From: Leadbetterella sp035299025
GTDB taxonomy: Bacteria > Bacteroidota > Bacteroidia > Cytophagales > Spirosomataceae
DNA length: 64,000 bases
Direction of reading: 5' to 3'
NCBI GenBank assembly: GCA_035299025.1
Contig: DATGXK010000006.1
Coordinates: 105,468-169,467 of the forward strand
Under the pieces are notes generated by a model. It was not told where the DNA came from, searched no databases, and saw only the letters and a list, made by a program, of their open reading frames with translations. The position numbers and the translations under genes were made by a program. Shown piece by piece: positions 61,901 through 64,000 of the stretch (the stretch's first letter is position 1; every line of letters begins with the position of its first letter).

Positions 61901-63536
61901 TTCAGTGAGCCCATCTGGAGGAGCAGGTGGTTATACGTATTCATGGTCTCCAGCAGGCGGAACAGGAGCAACAGCTTCGGGTTTAGGTGTAGGGGTATAT
62001 ACAGTAACAGTTACCGATGCAAATGCTTGTACCGCAACTCGATCATTTACGATTACCCAACCAACAGCTATCATTACATCAACTGCAGCACAAACCAATG
62101 TATCTTGTAATGGAGGCTCTAGCGGTACGGCATCTGTGAGCCCATCTGGTGGAACTCCAAGCTATACGTACTCATGGTCTCCATCTGGCGGAACATCTGC
62201 TACAGCCACAGGCTTAAGTGCAGGGGTTTATACAGTAATGGTAACCGATGCTAATGCTTGTACCGCAACTCGAAGTTTTACCATAACCCAACCAACTGCC
62301 ATCAGTACTACAACAGGTTCTCAAACGAATGTATCGTGTAATGGAGGCTCTAATGGTACTGCTTCAGTTAGCCCATCTGGAGGAGCAGGTGGCTACACGT
62401 ACTTATGGTCTCCATCAGGAGGAACAGCTGCTACGGCCACAGGCTTAAGTGTAGGAGTATATACAGTAACGGTAACCGATGCCAATGCTTGTACCGCAAC
62501 TCGAAGCTTTACCATAACCCAACCAACGGACATCAATACTTCGACAGTTTCCCAAACTAATGTAAGTTGTAATGGAGGAAGCAATGGCACCGCCACGGTA
62601 ACCGTTTCTGGTGGTACTGCCGGATATACATACTCATGGTCCCCAAGTGGCGGAACATCGGCTACAGCCACAGGTTTATCAGCGGGAGCATATACAGTTA
62701 CTGTTACGGATGTCAATAGCTGTCAGCAAACAGCATTAGTGACGATCACACAACCTACCCCACTAGTTGCGTCGATTTCTTCCCAAACTAATATAACCTG
62801 TGATGGGCCAAGTTCAGGCTCGGCAACAGTTACTGCTTCAGGAGGAACACCTGCCTATGCTTATTCATGGGCTCCTTCGGGAGGAATATTGCCTACAGCT
62901 ACGAGTCTAGCAGCTGGAACTTACACCATAACAGTATCTGATGCAAATAGTTGTAGTGTCACGGTTTCTACTGTGGTTGCCTTCACTAATAATTTGCAAG
63001 TAACCCAACACCCACAAAACGTCAGTATATGCCAAGGCAATAACGCCACATTCACGGTTCAAGCTAATTTGACTGGAGTTACTTATCAATGGGAGGTAAA
63101 CACAGGAGTGGGTTTCACGCCAATAATGGCTAGTGCGGTTTATTCCGGTCAAAACTCCTCTACTTTGAGTCTTGCGTTTGCTCCTTTATCTTATAACAAT
63201 TACAAATACAGGTGCATAATTACATTAAACAGTTGCAATTCAACTTCAAGTGAAGCGACGTTGTCACTAGCAGGTTCCGCAGAGGCGTTAAACATAGTAA
63301 ATGTAAACCCAATTAGTGGTGTTTATAGTCAAACCGCCGTAGCTTATACCGTCGCTTTGAACAAAATACAAGCTAACGCCAATGTGTTGTTTAAATCTGG
63401 TAATGCAATAGAACTGTTGCCGGGCTTTGAAACTAAGGCTGGGGCGGTATTTGCAACCAAAATAGAGAGTCCGTGCGGTTTGAATACAACCAACAATAGT
63501 ATTTATGAAAACCTTCCTAAAGAAATAAGAAAATGA
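55929..63536 (+). CDS. Giant SprB-repeat surface adhesin
   Basis: A 2535-aa secreted protein. The signal peptide starts at the ATG at 55929 (MKRLNLCIILNLLSINLFGA). Domain order: right-handed parallel beta-helix (about 20-440; repeated Asn-Cys strands such as IKNCVIKN), a choice-of-anchor-D Ig-like domain (about 450-560), 23 SprB repeats (about 570-2350), an Ig-like domain (about 2355-2440) and a C-terminal domain with LLPGFETKAGAVFATKIESPC, typical of 3-coathanger-stack ends. SprB repeats occur in gliding-motility adhesins moved along the cell surface after type IX secretion. The first five repeats are of an 81-aa type with WTPGNPTGDG, later ones of a 77-aa type. The stop overlaps the next start (ATGA). 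Confidence 0.92.
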   Translation: MKRLNLCIILNLLSINLFGAIYYVDETKANNTGSGTSWATAKKDIQNAIDIASSGDQIWIKAGTYYPTVDLFNSSSPTDPRDKTFFVKNGVSLFGGFAGTEASLSERNIPNNQTILSGDIGTIGSSSDNCYHVISAINNTVASTFDGLIITDGTTTATSSSVTANSTSVNRNRGAGIMITHVNLNSLTYIIKNCVIKNHLGGNGNGATANVFNTSLSVENCIFMNNIVTTTVVANGLCINSSGNSLTVSNSVFVSNQYTNATGGSGGAIQASASSNSFTNCTFTNNKVGASGNGGAIYFPNSVHTSEIKNCIFYNNFKGTSATTYGSDISLNGNGTNLTAFNCILQLSQSSDYTNVGLNSGSSNNIFSNSNPNFGDISDIDGNDNKYFTSDDGLSLQTGSPAINAGSSVSTPTTDITGAARVGNPEIGAYEVTVVASPEINVKGNNVSISDNDTSPSSVDHTDFGSTSVTGGTVTRTFTIENTGSGALNLTGSPLVSIGGTNASDFTITQIPSSPVAATNGTTTFQVTFDPSSTGLRTATVSIANNDSDENPYDFSIQGTGNCALTMSQNTQTNVSCNGGSNGAASVNAATGGTAPYTYNWTPGNPTGDGTVSVTGLTAGIWTCTVTDANSCTATQTFTITQPTAISLTSASQTNISCFGGSNGAASINTPIGGAGGYTYNWTPGNPTGDGTVSVTGLTAGTWTCTVTDANSCTATRTFNITQPTVLSVSAASQTNVSCNGGSNGAASINTPTGGAGGYIYNWTPGNPTGDGTVSVTGLTAGTWTCTVTDANSCAATQTFNITQPTVLSVSAASQTNVSCNSGSNGAASINTPTGGAGGYTYNWTPGNPTGDGTVSVTGLTAGTWTCTVTDANSCMATQIFTVTQPAGMTVTVASQTNVSCNGGSNGAASINTPTGGAGGYTYDWTPGNPTGDGTVSVTGLIAGSWTCTVTDANSCTATQTFIITQPTAISTTTGSQTNVFCNGGTNGSASVTPSGGAGGYTYSWSPAGGTAATATGLSAGAYTVTVTDANGCTATRNFTITQPTAISTSTGSQTNVSCNGGSNGSASVSPTGGAGGYTYSWSPSGGTSATATGLSAGAYTVTVTDANGCTATRNFSITQLTAISTSTTVQTNVSCNGGSNGSASVTPSGGAGGYTYSWSPAGGTAATATGLSAGAYTVMVTDANSCTATQTFTITQPTAISTTTGSQTNVSCNGGTNGSASVTPSGGAGGYTYSWSPAGGTSATATGLSAGVYIVTVTDANACTATRNFTITQPTAISTSTATQTNVSCNGGTNGSASVTPSGGAGGYTYSWSPAGGTAATASGLSVGAYTVTVTDANACTATRSFIITQPTAISTSTAAQTDVSCNGGSNGTASVSPSGGAGGYTYSWSPSGGTAATAAGLSSGVYTVTVTDANGCTATRSFTITQPTAISTSTGSQTNISCNGGSNGSASVSPSGGAGSYTYSWSPSGGTSATSTGLGVGVYTVTVTDANGCIATRSFTITQPTAISTSTGSQTNVSCNGGSNGSASVTPSGGAGGYTYSWSPSGGTSATATGLIAGAYTVTVTDANGCIATRSFIITQPTAISTSTAAQTNVSCNGGTNGSASVTPSGGAGGYTYSWSPSGGTSATASSLSAGAYTVTVTDANGCTATRNFTITQPTAISTSAAAQTNVSCNGGTNGSASVTPSGGEGGYTYSWSPSGGTSATASGLSAGVYTVTVTDANGCTATRSFTITQPTAISTSTGSQTNVSCNGGSNGSASVTPSGGAGGYTYSWSSSGGTAATATGLSSGVYTVTVTDANACTATRSFTITQPTAISTSTGSQTNVSCNGGSNGSASVSPSGGAGGYTYSWSPAGGTAATATGLSAGAYTVTVTDANGCTATRSFIITQPTAISTTTGSQTNVSCNGGYNGSASVSPSGGAGGYTYSWSPAGGTAATASGLSAGVYTVTVTDANACTATRSFTITQPTAISTSTGSQTNISCNGGSNGSASVSPSGGAGGYTYSWSPAGGTGATASGLGVGVYTVTVTDANACTATRSFTITQPTAIITSTAAQTNVSCNGGSSGTASVSPSGGTPSYTYSWSPSGGTSATATGLSAGVYTVMVTDANACTATRSFTITQPTAISTTTGSQTNVSCNGGSNGTASVSPSGGAGGYTYLWSPSGGTAATATGLSVGVYTVTVTDANACTATRSFTITQPTDINTSTVSQTNVSCNGGSNGTATVTVSGGTAGYTYSWSPSGGTSATATGLSAGAYTVTVTDVNSCQQTALVTITQPTPLVASISSQTNITCDGPSSGSATVTASGGTPAYAYSWAPSGGILPTATSLAAGTYTITVSDANSCSVTVSTVVAFTNNLQVTQHPQNVSICQGNNATFTVQANLTGVTYQWEVNTGVGFTPIMASAVYSGQNSSTLSLAFAPLSYNNYKYRCIITLNSCNSTSSEATLSLAGSAEALNIVNVNPISGVYSQTAVAYTVALNKIQANANVLFKSGNAIELLPGFETKAGAVFATKIESPCGLNTTNNSIYENLPKEIRK
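57638..62985 (+). repeat. Tandem SprB-coding repeats (23 units, 243 and 231 bp)
   Basis: Direct tandem units in frame with the adhesin. Units 1-5 are about 243 bp and units 6-22 about 231 bp; unit 23 is divergent. Blocks such as CAAACGAATGTATCTTGTAA recur nearly unchanged in most units. The codon choice differs just enough between units to show older divergence plus recent gene conversion. Confidence 0.9.
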
Positions 63537-64000
63537 AAAAACTAAAACTATTTAGAAGAATGAAAAAATTAGCTTTACTCCTTTTCTTGGTATTTTCTGC
63601 TGGAATAGGTTTTTCAAAAACCTTGATTACCTCTGCCACAGCCAACGGTGTCACCAACAGCATCACAGTAAATTGGGGCGAAACCGACGTGAGCGTCAAC
63701 CCACCTACAGTGACTTTGGACAGATACCAGATCCGATACAAAATTGTGGGAGGTGTAGCTACAACGATAGACAACATCAGCAATGCTCTGAGAACCTACA
63801 CATTGACGGGTTTAGCCTCAGGACAAACTTACGAGGTGGAACTGATTGAGGTCATTCGTGTACAATTACCCCCATCGCCTTTCAATGTATTGCCTTATAT
63901 GGATACCCCGATAAGTTCGGGTATTGCCACTGTGGCGTTGAATGCCCCACCCACAGCAGTTTGTACACCGCTGACGGTATCTGTCGGAGCCAACTGTATG
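63533..64000 (+). CDS. Secreted fibronectin-III-like protein (partial, 3' end beyond window)
   Basis: The frame starts at 63533, where ATGA overlaps the adhesin stop, or at the internal ATG at 63560. It encodes a signal peptide (MKKLALLLFLVFSAGIGFS) and a fibronectin type III-like domain with RYQIRYKIVGG and YTLTGLASGQTYEVEL. It stays open to the window end, about 156 codons. The overlap suggests translational coupling with the giant adhesin, so the product may be an accessory surface protein, partner or second adhesin. Its C-terminus and any sorting signal are outside the window. Confidence 0.8.
   Translation, partial: MKKLKLFRRMKKLALLLFLVFSAGIGFSKTLITSATANGVTNSITVNWGETDVSVNPPTVTLDRYQIRYKIVGGVATTIDNISNALRTYTLTGLASGQTYEVELIEVIRVQLPPSPFNVLPYMDTPISSGIATVALNAPPTAVCTPLTVSVGANCM

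Noticed and set aside
57411..62716. Many reverse-strand and alternative-frame ORFs inside the adhesin repeats
   Set aside because: They are shadows of the in-frame SprB repeats; their sequences mirror the repeat unit and have no start context or domain of their own.
57638..62985. Regular tandem repeats as a CRISPR array
   Set aside because: Units are 231-243 bp, contiguous, in frame and encode SprB domains; there are no short repeats with unique spacers and no cas genes.

Overview
The window looks like chromosome of a member of the Bacteroidota, most probably a Cytophagales-type bacterium. The evidence is AT-rich DNA, near absence of Shine-Dalgarno sites, promoters of the TTTG / TAnnTTTG type, CarboxypepD_reg-TonB receptors, SprB-repeat adhesins and a C-terminal 3-coathanger-like domain. 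This placement is inference from gene content; no rRNA or taxonomic marker is present.

Left part (1-24.1 kb): a partial DUF4238 gene, a hypothetical gene and a patatin phospholipase precede a TetR-controlled efflux operon (TetR, TolC, HlyD-like lipoprotein, two ABC ATPases, two ABC-2 permeases; 3.4-10.9 kb). Two copies of a structured intergenic repeat lie at 2.9 and 9.6 kb, the second inside the operon. A protein-glutaminase-like protein, an azoreductase and a VanZ protein follow. From 13.7 to 24.1 kb, minus-strand genes form a surface-polysaccharide locus: PgaC/BcsA-type glycosyltransferase, HEAT-repeat membrane protein, single-domain response regulator, giant hybrid kinase (GAF-PASx4-HisKA-HATPase-REC-Hpt), YaiO-like outer-membrane barrel and an LtaS/sulfatase-type membrane enzyme.

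Middle part (25.3-52.5 kb): a probable genomic island. Its left edge is the 3' end of a tRNA-Thr(TGT) gene with terminator, next to a tyrosine recombinase. A 17-bp direct repeat of the tRNA sequence recurs at 52.53 kb. Cargo: (i) an organic-phosphate set (5'-truncated PLC-alkaline phosphatase, purple-acid-phosphatase-like metallophosphatase, PHP-domain protein, two TonB receptors, two YncE-propeller/phosphoesterase proteins) plus a GT-C glycosyltransferase; (ii) a TPR-DUF2971 protein; (iii) a minus-strand accessory block with cassette-like repeated spacers (a TPR protein with a kinase-like N-terminus and its partner, a membrane protein, a TIR protein with a small membrane partner); (iv) a candidate structured non-coding RNA with clear promoter and terminator; (v) a zinc-ribbon gene and an excisionase-like HTH gene flanked by dense palindromes.

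Right part (52.8-64 kb): a NarL-type response regulator and TPR histidine kinase diverge from a giant secreted adhesin with 23 SprB repeats, which is followed by a translationally coupled fibronectin-III-like secreted protein that runs off the window. The best candidates for something undescribed are the TIR/small-membrane pair, the kinase-like-TPR pair, the cassette-like spacers, the 50.5-50.85 kb RNA and the palindrome hub at 51.79-51.87 kb.
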